NCBI GenBank assembly: GCA_034231615.1
Contig: CM067316.1
Location: forward strand, 61,651,353-61,715,352
Source of the DNA: Meghimatium bilineatum
Taxonomy: Eukaryota > Mollusca > Gastropoda > Stylommatophora > Philomycidae
Length of the DNA stretch: 64,000 nt
Reading direction: 5' to 3'
The translations under genes were made by a program, and so were the position numbers. Positions 20,520 through 30,475 of this stretch are shown here, in pieces. The notes below the pieces were generated by a model, which made no database searches, was not told the DNA's origin, and saw only the letters and a list, made by a program, of their open reading frames with translations. How positions within the stretch are numbered: the stretch's first letter is position 1; each line of letters opens with the position of its first letter.

Positions 20520-21027
20520 TGGATGAAGATGATCCAATCGCGTCAAAAAACAGTCAACAAGAAAGCATAAAAAAACCAAAGGGCGAAAACCTAGATGGTT
20601 ACCTCGTCAAAGTCAAGAGTCACTCGCTCGGATTCATGCCACAAATACAAATGTCCGCAGAGCATGGACATTGAATTGAAAGAGATATGCAAAGAATTGA
20701 TCAAGAAGCCCTTCAACATAGACAAACACGAATTGCTAAGGATGCTGATTTGCATCGGCATCGAGCTAAGCTAGAATCACCAGCTCAAAGAGAAAATCGA
20801 CAAGATATGAATAAAGAATACCAACATGTCACAAGTAGCATGAAACTGTTGAGCAAACGCAGAGACGGTGAGCTGCAGGTGCCAAAGCTCACTCATTGTC
20901 ACAAACGCGTCGAATTCAAGCAATTTCAAATGAAGCAGCAACATTTTGCTGAGGAACGTCTTGCTGAACGCAACGGTGGAATCTTCGATATTATATGTCA
21001 ATTTTGTAGTGCTAAAAAAATGTGTTA
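20520..21027 (+). pseudogene. Helitron-like helicase N-terminal fragment
   Basis: The 113-codon frame (20687-21028) is Arg/Gln/His-rich, with repeated LE(S)PAQRENRQ-type helices, and ends ERNGGIFDIICQFCSAKKMC. Helitron Rep/Hel proteins commonly start with such a charged repeat region followed by a C..C motif (CxxCxALK/H). The upstream 20520-20680 is charged and in a different frame. No Rep or helicase domain follows; a 15-bp satellite begins instead. Confidence 0.5.
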
Positions 21028-21082
21028 ATGTTGTTTTGCTCTGAGCTACAGTTTCCGTTTAGTTCTCCCACGTGAAGTCGTA

Positions 21083-21397
21083 TATATTGTTGTAACATAT
21101 ATTGTTGTAACATGTATTGTTGTAACATGTATTGTTGTAACATATATTGTTGTAACATGTATTGTTGTAACATGTATTGTTGTAACATATATTGTTGTAA
21201 CATATATTGTTGTAACATATATTGTTGTAACATATATTGTTGTAACATATATTGTTGTAACATGTATTGTTGTAACATGTATTGTTGTAACATATATTGT
21301 TGTAACATGTATTGTTGTAACATATATTGTTGTAACATATATTGTTGTAACATATATTGTTGTAACATGTATTGTTGTAACATATATTGTTGTAACA
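21083..21397 (+). repeat. 15-bp satellite, 21 copies, before kinase exon 5
   Basis: Unit ATTGTTGTAACATAT/GT repeats exactly 15 bp apart, so both strands stay open (YCCNMYCCNI and QQYML repeats). It ends 39 bp before the exon at 21436. Confidence 0.97.
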
Positions 21398-21435
21398 GAG
21401 GTTTTTGCATTGACTATAAGTTTATCTTATTGAAG

Positions 21436-21498
21436 GTTTTACATCGCCGAGCTTGTAGAGGCTATATATTACATCCATGCTCGAGGGAAGATATTCAG
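21436..21498 (+). CDS. Pseudokinase exon 5: alphaE helix to HRD position
   Basis: This 63-nt exon lies between TTATTGAAG and GTTGGT, phase 2-2. It reads FYIAELVEAIYYIHARGKIF plus the split Arg. It is an excellent match to the AGC alphaE helix leading into the catalytic loop. The H/Y of HRD is Phe204, followed by the conserved Arg205. The next exon supplies Arg instead of the catalytic Asp. A 15-bp satellite ends 39 bp upstream. Confidence 0.88.
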
Positions 21499-21839
21499 GT
21501 TGGTGTTCTTTGACTTGTCAAACTTCATCACAATTTGCTGTATTGTTAGTTTGTTAAAACATTTTTTTGTCTGAGTTTTGATAACAAGTGTAGCAACCAA
21601 GGCTTGAATTTCTAGTTCCGAATGAAAAGAATAGGACAACTGACTTCTTTTCAGGCATCTCATAGGAGGGAACTAATGAAAGTTGGAGGATAGGTTGACA
21701 ACTTGTTACCTATTTAAAAAGATACAACATTGTAACTGTATGTCCTGTCCCGATTTCTTACTTGTGTCGTCTTCAAACGATCTCCATTCATGGCAAAAAA
21801 ATGAAGACTAGATGACATTGTACTTGTGTCGTTTTGTGT

Positions 21840-22090
21840 AAAACTACTATATGGCGGTGAATGTTACATGTGTCATCATTGCAGATGGCTCAAAAGATCT
21901 GACAGAATAACAATGAACTAGTGGGTCATAGGTAAAATCCACTAGTTCATGGGTCATCAGTGCTGAACCTCACAGCAGGAGGTAATGAACGTGAGCTATT
22001 TCCCCAATAGGATGCTTCTCTTTGGGAACAAACATGCTTCTATAACTTCACCCTTTCCCCTAACACAACCATGCCTTTGAGACAATAAAA
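21840..22090 (+). repeat. Repeat H, copy 2
   Basis: GTTACATGTGTCATCATTGC AGATGGCTCA and CCATGCCTTTGAGACAA correspond to 1095-1290 and 29860-30050. The copy is more diverged. Confidence 0.5.
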
Positions 22091-22092
22091 CC

Positions 22093-22260
22093 TTGTACAC
22101 CAAAATCTCATTATAACAACTTGGTCCGGACCAACGACATAGTTATGTAATAACAGAAAATCTCATTATAACAACTTGATCCGGACCAGCGACACATCTA
22201 TGCAATAACAGAATATATATATATAATCAATAAAAAAATATAATTGAAGATTTTGAAAAG
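22093..22260. repeat. Duplicated AATCTCATTATAACAACTTG segment
   Basis: The 55-bp phrase from AAAATCTCATTATAACAACT through CGACA to the A/T-rich spacer occurs twice in direct orientation (22100, 22156). It may be part of a MITE, since ATTCGTTATGAGCGAATACG at 22276 has some dyad symmetry. No class is assigned. Confidence 0.4.
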
Positions 22261-22417
22261 TGTTGTTAAACAGGACATTCGTTATGAGCGAATACGCTAT
22301 AGAGATATTCCAATGTATGAGTTCAGGTGTCACCTCGATTATTCTGCTGCGGGGGACCTGTGCTTTTGTCAGAAAGTATATCAAGAATTATCTGCTCACA
22401 AATAAAAAATTATTTCA

Positions 22418-22464
22418 TCACCGCCATCACCATCACCATCATCACCGCCATCACCATCACCATC

Positions 22465-22496
<32 letters not shown>

Positions 22497-22505
22497 CATC
22501 ATCAT
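22418..22505 (+). repeat. (CAT/CAC)n microsatellite
   Basis: Trinucleotide repeats of CAT with CAC and CGC variants. The poly-His frame is an artefact. Confidence 0.95.
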
Positions 22506-22627
22506 CTTAGTTTATAGTTCAATTGTCATTTTGATTTTATCTTGTATTTAGATGGTCCAATAGAAAAACACAGAATGACAAATGTTATCTGAAATGCACG
22601 TCTGAAGAGAAGAAGGAAAGTTGTGGA

Positions 22628-22962
22628 CATGGAGTGTAGACGTGTAGCTTGTTACTACATCCTGTACACATGGAGTGTAGACGTGTAGCTTGTTACTACA
22701 GCCTGTACACATGGAGTGTAGACGTGTAGCTTGTTACTACATCATGTACACATGGAGTGTAGACGTGTAGCTTGTTACTACATCCTGTACACATGGAGTG
22801 TAGACGTGTAGCTTGTTACTACATCCTGTACACATGGAGTGTAGACGTGTAGCTTGTTACTACAGCCTGTACACATAGAGTGTAGACGTGTAGCTTGTTA
22901 CTACATCCTGTACACATGGAGTGTAGACGTGTAGCTTGTTACTACATCCTGTACACATGGAG
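22628..22962 (+). repeat. 41-bp minisatellite, eight copies
   Basis: CATGGAGTGTAGACGTGTAG CTTGTTACTACATCCTGTACA repeats with single-base variants (ATC/AGC, GGA/AGA). Confidence 0.95.
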
Positions 22963-23324
22963 AATGCTATTCCAACCTACAGAAGGGAAAATAACCGAAA
23001 ACTTACTTTGGATGTGTCCGCCGAAATGAGCATTAATCGTGGAAATTAATAACACATAAAATAATGGATAGCATACTCCGGACTAAATCCTGATAGTTTG
23101 CAGGAGAGTTATAACGAACGAAGAAGAAATATATGTAAGATTGATCTCATGCTCCAATTTTACCTCGTGGCCCCAGGTATATGACACAATTTGAGAACCG
23201 CTGATCTACAATGTCTCCGATCAATAATACAATGGATTGCGTTCTACATGGAAGTTAAAAGTTCTCGAAATATTTTTCGCGGCTTCCAATATTGACGAAA
23301 TCAGTGCCTGTGTGTTGCTAGGGG

Positions 23325-23605
23325 AACAAAAGAGGAGCAAAGAATAGCGACACTGATACCTGCCACCATGCACGTCGAGAGTGGCGACTAAGATGTTTTG
23401 AGGGTGTAGTTAACTGTTGTTCCCGAAAGAGAGTCAGAGTGACCCAGAAGCCATGAATGAAGTCGTATGTGTTCGGCCGAAAGGCACAGATATCGAAGCC
23501 AAGCTGTAAACTAATACATAACGCACTCCATTGTCCGGATTACATAGCGCTAATCTGTTGGGGTTCGAGAACAAACGTAGAGGAAGAAGAAGGAATTATA
23601 CTTTG
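23325..23605 (-). repeat. SINE-S copy
   Basis: GGAGCAAAGAATAGCGACAC to TTCGAGAACAAACGTAGAGG matches the complement of 15055-15310. Confidence 0.75.
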
Positions 23606-23667
23606 TGCATCACTATCATGTGACCACCCATGTCAATATCTCCATTATCTCATCGTGAACTATGCCA

Positions 23668-23870
23668 TCATCATCATCAATGTGTACATCTGTCATCTTC
23701 AGGAGATTGTCTTTGTACAACATCATCAATGTGTACATCTGTCATCTTCAGGAGATTGTCTTTGTACAACTTCATCAATGTGTACATCTGTCATCTTCAG
23801 GAGATTGTCTTTGTACAACATCATCAATGTGTACATCTGTCATCTTCAGGAGATTGTCTTTGTGCAACGT
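23668..23870 (+). repeat. 49-bp minisatellite that includes kinase exon 6 acceptor
   Basis: AGGAGATTG recurs at 23701, 23750, 23799 and 23848, exactly 49 bp apart. Each unit holds CTGTCATCTTCAG|GAGATTG followed by TCTTTGTACAAC, so each has a pyrimidine-rich acceptor and the first codons of exon 6. The last copy diverges into the exon (GTGCAACGTCATGATAGAT). Confidence 0.95.
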
Positions 23871-23997
23871 CATGATAGATCCTTTAGGACACATAAAACT
23901 GGTCTCTTACACCATGTGTGACCAGAACTTGGACTGTGGTCAAGCCTGCAACATGTTGGTCAAGAACTGCGGGGATCAATTCTATGCATCCCCCGAG
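23850..23997 (+). CDS. Pseudokinase exon 6: catalytic and activation loops, degenerate
   Basis: This 148-nt exon follows CATCTTCAG and precedes GTGACT, phase 2 to 0. It reads (R)RLSLCNVMIDPLGHIKLVSY then the activation segment ending NCGDQFYASPE. Aligned with DLKPEN, the Asp is Arg206, the Lys is Ser208 and the Asn is kept (Asn211). DFG is Ser-Tyr-Thr (224-226). The P+1/APE region is recognisable as ASPE (251-254). The acceptor and first 20 or so bases of the exon belong to a four-copy 49-bp tandem repeat (23668-23870). Alternative acceptors in the upstream copies are possible, each changing frame by one base. Confidence 0.85.
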
Positions 23998-24245
23998 GTG
24001 ACTAATGTTTTAATTTCATCTTCTGTGATAACTTAACTTTGTTCCTTGCAAAATAATTCTAGAACCTGAGTCGTTTCACATGTAACGAGAAACCAATCAG
24101 TTTTTAAAATAATTTTGCAAGGAATAGTCGAGGGTGGAAGAATGAGAGAAAATCATGGATTGATCACATCAGGGAATTGTCTGTGCATGATTTTGTCTAC
24201 ACTCCTCCGAATGTCTGAGAACATAAATGTTGGGAGAGCTTTTTT
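23998..24245 (+). mobile_element. LINE 3' trace
   Basis: 24120-24240 encodes RNSRGWKNERKSWIDHIREL in the + strand, resembling R.RG..R..WIDNI.E. There is no intact frame. The 31-bp array follows immediately. Confidence 0.45.
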
Positions 24246-24255
24246 GTGCTCATGT

Positions 24256-24715
24256 CTCTAGTGTGGCACCCCTACGACCCTATTGTCTCTAGTGTGGTAC
24301 CCCAACGACCCTATTGTCTCCAGTGTGGGACCCCAACGACCCTGTTGTCTCCAGTGTAGCACCCCTACTACCGTGGTGTCTCCAGTGTGGCACCCCATCG
24401 ACCCCGTTGCCTCCAGTGTGGCGCCACTACTACCTTGGTGTCTCCATTGTTGCACCCCCAACGACCCTGTTGTCTTCAGTGTGGCATCCCTACGAACGTG
24501 GTGTCTCCAGTGTGGCACCCCAACGACCCTGTTATCTCCAGTGTGGCACACCTACGACCCCGATGTAACCAGTGTGGCACCCCTACTACCATGATGTCTC
24601 CACTGTGGCAACCGAGCGACTCTGATGTCTCCAGTGTGGTACTCATACGGGATACTATTGTCTTCAGTGTGACAGCCTAATACCGTGATGTATTCAGTGT
24701 GACATCCCTACGACC
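24256..24715 (+). repeat. 31-bp minisatellite, about 15 copies
   Basis: Unit GTGTGGCACCCCTACGACCC TGTTGTCTCCA, diverging at the 3' end. Three frames stay open because the period is 1 mod 3. Confidence 0.93.
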
Positions 24716-24744
24716 CTGATGAGTTATGAGGTCTTGAATATTAC

Positions 24745-25390
24745 TTTGTAATTTAAATCATTGCAAACATGTTCATCGTCATCAAGTGCCATGCCGACTG
24801 GAGTAGACTATCATGAGTGATCGATCTCCATAATTCTCTATTTCCAGTATCTTTTGTCAAGATTGTTGTTGACGCAATGCCACGTAGAGATGTCAGTAAT
24901 TTTTTTAATGCAATGCCACGTAGAGATGTCAGGATTGTTGTTGACGCAATGCCACGTAGAGATGTCAGGATTGTTGTTGACGCAATGCCACGTAGAGATG
25001 TCAGGATTGTTTTTGACGCAATGCCACGTAGAGATGTCAGGATTGTTGTTGACGCAATGCCACGTAGAGATGTCAGGATTGTTGTTGACGCAATGCCACG
25101 TAGAGATGTCAGGATTGTTTTTGACGCAATGCCACGTAGAGATGTCAGGATTGTTGTTGATGCAATGCCACGTAGAGATGTTAGGATTGTTGTTGATGCA
25201 ATGCCACGTAGAGATGTCAGGATTGTTGTTGATGCAATGCCACGTAGAGATGTTAGGATTGTTGCAGACACAATGTCACGCAGAAATGTTAGGCTATATG
25301 CTATTTTCTCACGATGTCGTCCGCAATGTCTGTCGCCTTCTATCCTGCCCTTTGAGACTATGTTCATCAGACATTCATGTTTGATAAGCA
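24745..25390 (-). pseudogene. LINE-N C-terminal fragment with in-frame 36-bp expansion
   Basis: The complement reads LMNIVSKGRIEGDRHCGRHR EKI, then 11-12 copies of a 12-residue repeat (ILTSLRGIASTT) and finally KDTGNRELWRSITHDSL. The flanks are the LINE-N motifs ENIV..G.IEG.R..GR.REKI and KDTGNR.LW seen at 48290-48480. The 36-bp unit (24875-25275) keeps frame. It is absent from the other copies. Confidence 0.8.
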
Positions 25391-26190
25391 ATAATAAATG
25401 TTAACAAATGTAAACTAATTGGCACCATAACCTATTCAGGACGTAGACATCGACCCAGCATTTTTTTTATTATTGATTTTTTAGGTAACCTAAATACGTT
25501 GAGTAGTTTTCCGTTTTCTCTGAACGATCCTGATGACCACCGCAACGGTAAGTTGGTGGTAGTTGATGACACAAGAACCAAAATACACATTGATTAACAA
25601 GCGTGATGTGGGATATAGGAGGGTACCAGATAAGAAAGAAGTAAGATATTTTTCTTAACGACATCATTGCAAAATGTATCACATGGATCTAATATCCAGG
25701 CCAATTGGGGGTCAGATGCAATGACAGAACAGATGAATTGTCGTGTAATGATTTAGTAATGGCACAGAAAAAAAGAGAAATGTGTTTTTTTAATTAGTAA
25801 TTATATGAAATAGTAAATACATGTTACAATAAGTACCACAAAAACAGACGTTTCGATCACACAATCTTCTTAAGATCTTATGATCTAAACGTCAACGTTT
25901 TTCGTCATTATCCTGTGTATTATAGTTGTTTTCGTAATATTTTTTATTATTAGTAGTAGGTATTTGTAACAACGTATTGGCTTTTTTAATATAATTGCGT
26001 CGTTACTTGTGTTACTGCGGCCCTGTCCTGATTGTCGAATTTTCTAGCGTTTTAGTAATTATATATTTTAGTAAATTAGATCAGTCATGGATACACTGCA
26101 TATTTACGATGCAAAATTATAATACAGCAAGCGGGACTTAATCCAGGTCCGGTCATATGGCACCTACTTGCCTGGCAACTTGAGACAACA
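25390..26190. other. Mostly unassigned; Penelope-like 3' motif
   Basis: On the complement 25845-25890 reads TTAAGAAGATTGTGTGATCG AAACGTC, resembling Penelope-like 3' ends. The rest is AT-rich without recognisable features. Confidence 0.4.
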
Positions 26191-26470
26191 CGTTTTCCGT
26201 CGTCGACCACACCGCATCCCTAAATTAGATGCTATTTTAATCAAGACTTCCAACTAATATATTCCCAAGCTACTATGTCAAGCGTTGATGTGGTCACCAA
26301 ATGGCAAGAGAAAACGAGGAAGACCAAAAGAAACTTACGAAGAACTATTACAAGAAAACGTTTCACCATCGGTATAAGAAACAATGAAGATCTAAAGGAA
26401 ATTGCAATGAAACGATACACATGAAAATCTATGACATCTGCACTATGTGCCGTCTTTGGCCCTAGAGGAA

Positions 26471-26513
<43 letters not shown>

Positions 26514-26514
26514 G
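26190..26514 (+). pseudogene. LINE 3' end with (CTAA)n tail
   Basis: PNGKRKRGRPKETYEELLQE begins the R.RGRPK motif. After frameshifts it ends MTSALCAVFGPRGITN plus stop, followed by nine or ten CTAA units. 1806-2030 is a second copy. Confidence 0.75.
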
Positions 26515-26559
26515 GCAAGGCTTCCAACGTGTATATTCCCAAGCTACTATGAATATAGA

Positions 26560-27030
26560 AGCGAAGCTTATAACAGGATAATACAGTTTTGTTAAACACT
26601 GAAAACACACATAATAACACACACAAATCAACGTTTCGATCAAAAGACCTTTATCACGACTACATTCAGAACAAGAAAAGCGACAAATAAGTACGGCACT
26701 ATTGACATACCCGTGGCAGAGCTAAAATTGGATATAACCGGGAAGGGTTAAGACTAGAAGGACAGAGGTGAAGCATATTATGAAAATGGACCCTGTCGAA
26801 CGACACACAGATAGCAACAATTTACGATAAGGAGTAATATGAAAGAAGCAAGGTGCGCGCTAAGAGAATGATAGAAATGATAGTAACCAGAGAAGAAGAA
26901 ATACAAGTGTGCGTTTTCTGGAAATATCTTGTGAACCTAGAACGAGTGACTGACTGGGACACTGAGTTTATATGCTCTGAAATGTCTGATCGGCTGACAA
27001 CATAAGAAAGCATCACTCAACATAGAATTG
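26560..27030. mobile_element. Penelope-like 3' fragment and unassigned sequence
   Basis: On the complement, 26628-26665 reads TGATAAAGGTCTTTTGATCG AAACGTTGA, close to Penelope-like 3' ends. No coding part is visible. Confidence 0.4.
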
Positions 27031-27390
27031 TTAACTGTTATGAATTTATAGGCAATATTTATCATTAAAACATGAAAATTCACTGGACAGCCAAGAATAC
27101 TAATGTTGAAATCTTCAGAGATGCTGAAGTAAAAAGACAAATTATAATGAATATTAGAGGGAGTCAAGATTTGTAGGGCACGTGAAGAGAAAAAGAAAAC
27201 TTGAACATTTAGTAACCACAGTAAGATCACGAGAGAAGAAGCAGAGGAAGACAAAGAGAGAAATTTCTGATGAGTTGTCACTGAGACACAATATGATGTC
27301 AAAAACTGAACTTAAGGGACAGAGAATTATGGAGAAACATGATCGCCTACTCCACTTGACATGACACTTGGTTGATTGATTGAGATGCTA
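27030..27390 (+). pseudogene. LINE RT C-terminal fragment with (TTGA)n tail
   Basis: The + strand reads HWTAKNTNVEIFRDAEVKRQ and, shifted, RSRGRQREKF-like sequence near 27240, ending with CATGACACTTGGTTGATTGA TTGA. The complement of 16206-16752 is its relative. Confidence 0.65.
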
Positions 27391-27600
27391 TTGTTTCATG
27401 ATAGACCCTGATGCAAAACTGCTTGTGGCGAGGTTTAGAAAATTAATACAATGGCTGTCCGAAAATATATATTTTGGCGATCCTTCTCAAACTCACATTG
27501 GATCTCTCTTATAGCAGGACAATATTCCGATTAGCGCAACTCTTCCACACTATAAACCAACTTCAGCGCTAGTCATTTCTCAACCCATTTATTTACTTAT
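27390..27600. other. SINE-L-like trace, otherwise unassigned
   Basis: CTTCTCAAACTCACATTGGA TCTCTCTTATAGCAGGAC resembles the SINE-L centre in minus orientation. Confidence 0.4.
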
Positions 27601-27615
27601 CTTTACTAATTAAAT

Positions 27616-28038
27616 ATGAAGAGAACAAAGTGTGAATCAATCCTAGTTGGTTCATGGAATGTTCGGACACTTACGGATATCTCAGATGTAAACAGACCAG
27701 AAAGAAGAACAGCACTAATTGCTAAAGAATTGGCCCGTTATAATCTGGATATTGTTGCACTTAGTGAAACGCGGTTTGCAGATGAGGGTCAGTTGACAGA
27801 GAGAGGTGGAGGGTATACATTCTTCTGGATAGGACGTAAAAACACAGAGAGGCGTGAATCAGGTGTTGGTTTTGCTATAAAATCATCTCTGGTGCAGAAA
27901 CTTCCAGGTCTGCCTCGAGGAATTAGCGATCGCTTGATGTCGTTGCGATTGAAAGTGAGCAAAAATAACTTTGCCACATTACTTTCTGCATATGCGCCGA
28001 CAATGACAAATCCTGATGAGGAAAAGGATAAATTCTGA
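27616..28038 (+). pseudogene. LINE-C endonuclease N-terminal half
   Basis: LVGSWNVRTLTDISDVNRPE starts an APE-type endonuclease. DIVALSETRF supplies the metal-binding Glu, and GVGFAIKSSL and LLSAYAPTM follow. The reading frame stops in F-stop-EGQW after EEKDKF, before the GDFN and SDH catalytic blocks, so it cannot be an active nuclease. Confidence 0.85.
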
Positions 28039-28797
28039 GAAGGACAGTGGAAGGTGCTTACAAAGTTCGGATGCCCCCCAAAACTTGTCACTGTGATACG
28101 ACAATTTCATGACGGTATGATGGCTAGTGTTATCTGCGACGGAGGAGTATCTCCTGCATTCCCTGTCACAAATGGTGTAAAGCAGGGATGTGTGCTGGTC
28201 CCTACTCTTTTCAGCCTGTTATTTACAGCCATGTTAACGGAAACACACCATAGTAATGAAACAGCTGGCATAATGATCAACTACAGAACGGATGGTGGTC
28301 TTTTCAATTTACGTCGTCTAAAAGCAAACACGAAAACTAAATCTAGTACTGTTAGAGAATTACTTTATGCTGACGACTGTGCATTGTATGCTGACTCTGT
28401 CGTAAACATGCAGAGCACCATAGACCGCTTCTCAAAGGCCTGCAACAACTTTGGTCTCACTATTAACACCAAAAAAACAGAAGTCATGCACCAAGCAACA
28501 TCAAATAGCCAACATACTGCTACTTCCATCATCGTCAATCAGGAAAAACTGCAGGTATTCGACAATTTTACTTACCTTGGAAGCACTCTCTCTCTCGCGA
28601 TGTCAACATTGATGTGGAAATTAACAATAGACTGGCAAAAGCTAGTGCTGTATTTGGCAGATTACGCAACAATGTATGGGACAGAAGAGGTATATGAACA
28701 ACCACCAAACTACAAGTATATCATGCTGCTGTTATACCAACCTTACTATACGCCTGCGAAACGTGGACAGTGTATGCTAGACATGCAAGAAAGTTAA
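28039..28797 (+). pseudogene. LINE-C reverse transcriptase, fingers deleted
   Basis: Directly after the junction the frame reads KFGCPPKLVTVIRQFHDGMM, then GVKQGCVLVPTLFSLLFTAM (motif B) and LLYADDCALYADSVVNMQST (motif C, YADD). Motif A (F.D..KAFD) is missing through the deletion. The palm continues to LQVFDNFTYLGSTLS and breaks down near 28600. Confidence 0.85.
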
Positions 28798-29310
28798 ATC
28801 ATTTCCATCTTACCTGCCTACGTAAATTACTAAACATCCATTGGTGGGACAAAGTACCAGACTACGAGGTCTTGGAAAAATCAACCTCAATAAGCATCCA
28901 TACAATACTTATGAAGGCGCAGGCACGCTGGGCAGGCCATCTTGTGCGTATGGAGAACTCGCGTTTGCCAAAACAAATATATTATGGAGAACTCAAGGCA
29001 GGATTTCGAAAAGCTGGTGGACAGAAAAAGCGTTTCAAAGACACGCTCAAGTCATCCTTGAAACATCTTAACATTGACGTAGGCGCTTGGGAGAGCCTCG
29101 CTCAGGATAGAACAGCATGGCGTTACAGCATTAGAACGGGAGCTCTAGCGGCAGAGGAATTCAGACAAGAAACTGCAAGACAGAAGCGGACACGTAGAAA
29201 AGAAAAAAACATCTCAACGTCACACAGATACCTTCTATTGTTGTCAATTCTGTAAAAGAACATTTTGTGCGCGCATTGGACTTGCTAGTCATTTAAAAAC
29301 GCACTATTAA
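28770..29310 (+). pseudogene. LINE-C C-terminal region with C2H2-like finger
   Basis: KLNHFHLTCLRKLLNIHWWD then RWAGHLVRMENSRLPKQIYY, LAQDRTAWRYSIRTGAL and, after a one-base shift, CKRTFCARIGLASHLKTH (C..C...H...H). It follows RT. The same tail is found at 38480-38710 and, inverted, 62870-63055. Confidence 0.85.
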
Positions 29311-29376
29311 CTCTATTATTTTATTATTTATTGTTATTATTATTATGGTTGAGTTTTTGGTCATCGTCGATCACGA

Positions 29377-29500
29377 CGGACGAACATCATCATTCCGACT
29401 AAATCTCCTGCAGGATGTAGTCCAAAGAAAGAAAATGCGATCTGTCACCGTTTTATATGTAGCAATGGCCAGACACATTAGACTTCGGCATGTTAACTAA
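29377..29500 (-). repeat. SINE-L fragment
   Basis: CTCCTGCAGGATGTAGTCCA AAGAAAGAAAATGCG to GACTTCGGCATG matches the 3' half of the copy at 32265-32430, same orientation. Confidence 0.65.
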
Positions 29501-29770
29501 TACTTTCAGTATTTATACTCTTTGTACTGAACGGTGGACGTCTGTAACCATATCGATAGTAGTCCAGCAGTACGAGAGAATTTGTATCTATACTGTATAC
29601 TGGACATTAACTTAAACTCTAACCACAAAATACAATTGTTTATGGCCATGATTAGCAAACGTAATGTCTAAGACGAAAGGTAGCGAATGCTTTAACAATA
29701 TACATAATTTCTGGAGTGTAGAAATATTTCTATTTATTCTTCAGCGTTAATTATTTTGTGTTTTCTATCC
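29500..29770. other. Unassigned intron sequence
   Basis: No feature recognised. Confidence 0.5.
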
Positions 29771-30190
29771 AATAATCTCCATGGTTGAGGAAGAGATGCA
29801 GGGCAGCGAACATGGTACATTTGTCATTTTGTGGCAGATTTCTAGGTGATGGAGAATGCTAGATGTGACATCACTGCGGATAAGTCAACACGTCTGACAG
29901 AATAATAATGAGACAGTCGGCCAAGAAGCGTCTGCTGTGCTCTTGGTAGGACGTGGTAATCTTAAGATAATGGCATAATGAAATGCATCACTGTAGGGGC
30001 TAAACATGCATTCCAAAGCCTCTCTTAAAACATCTATGCCTTTGATACAACCTCACGAGTCCAGCTATCGCCAAAGTTAAACAACTGAATTGGAAACATG
30101 CTTTTGTCTGAAAGACTATTGGCTGTCAACAGCTACACTTCTCACATCTAGATGGATTATTTCGTCATCATCGTAGCATCATCATCATCA
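29770..30190 (+). repeat. Repeat H, copy 3 (uninterrupted reference copy)
   Basis: It runs AATCTCCATGGTTGAGGAAG to ATTTCGTCATCATCGTAG and aligns with both outer parts of copy 1 (1020-1290, 2040-2115). A single DNA unit here corresponds to the 40-bp array there. It ends 80 bp before kinase exon 7. Confidence 0.55.
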
Positions 30191-30270
30191 CAAATGGCTT
30201 GTATATATATACCTGCACTCACTTTCTTGAATATGTGTGTTTGAAATATGCCTTGATTACTTCACCACAG

Positions 30271-30351
30271 GTGGTGTTTGGTGTGGATGTACAATTTACT
30301 GCAGACTGGTGGTCAGTAGGTGTCATCGCGTACCAGCTGCTCACAGGACAG
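30271..30351 (+). CDS. Pseudokinase exon 7: alphaF helix
   Basis: Twenty-seven codons lie between TTCACCACAG and GTAATA, phase 0-0. The exon reads [20 protein letters not shown] then YQLLTGQ. DWWSVG is the hallmark AGC alphaF motif, and the structural Asp266 that anchors the regulatory spine is kept. A run of about fifty AT dinucleotides starts 10 bp after the donor. Confidence 0.93.
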
Positions 30352-30360
30352 GTAATATCT

Positions 30361-30361
<1 letters not shown>

Positions 30362-30447
<86 letters not shown>

Positions 30448-30475
30448 CATATATATATATATATATATTGTCCAT
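30362..30475 (+). repeat. (AT)n microsatellite next to an exon donor
   Basis: About fifty AT dinucleotides with one ACATACAT interruption, starting 10 bp after the exon 7 donor. Confidence 0.98.

Larger units (their letters stand above)
27600..29375 (+). mobile_element. LINE-C, RTE-like, internally deleted
   Basis: The element has an APE-type endonuclease start (27616) and a reverse transcriptase (28054-28797), then a C-terminal region with a Cys/His finger (to 29310), followed by CACGACGGACGAACATCATC, also seen at 38750 and 62815. Endonuclease and RT are joined abruptly at 28038-28054: the endonuclease loses its second half and the RT its fingers. It lies in intron 6. Confidence 0.85.

Noticed and set aside
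21012..21513. Open frames on both strands with Cys/Tyr or Gln/Met repeats
   Set aside because: Artefacts of the exact 15-bp array at 21083-21397.
23457..24036. Three overlapping frames sharing the peptide VYICHLQEIVFVQ
   Set aside because: Products of the 49-bp array, which shifts frame with each copy; only the last segment is a real exon.
24817..25404. 195-codon + frame (MPRRDVRIVVDA repeats)
   Set aside because: Antisense of the LINE-N fragment with the 36-bp expansion; the minus strand carries the recognisable motifs.
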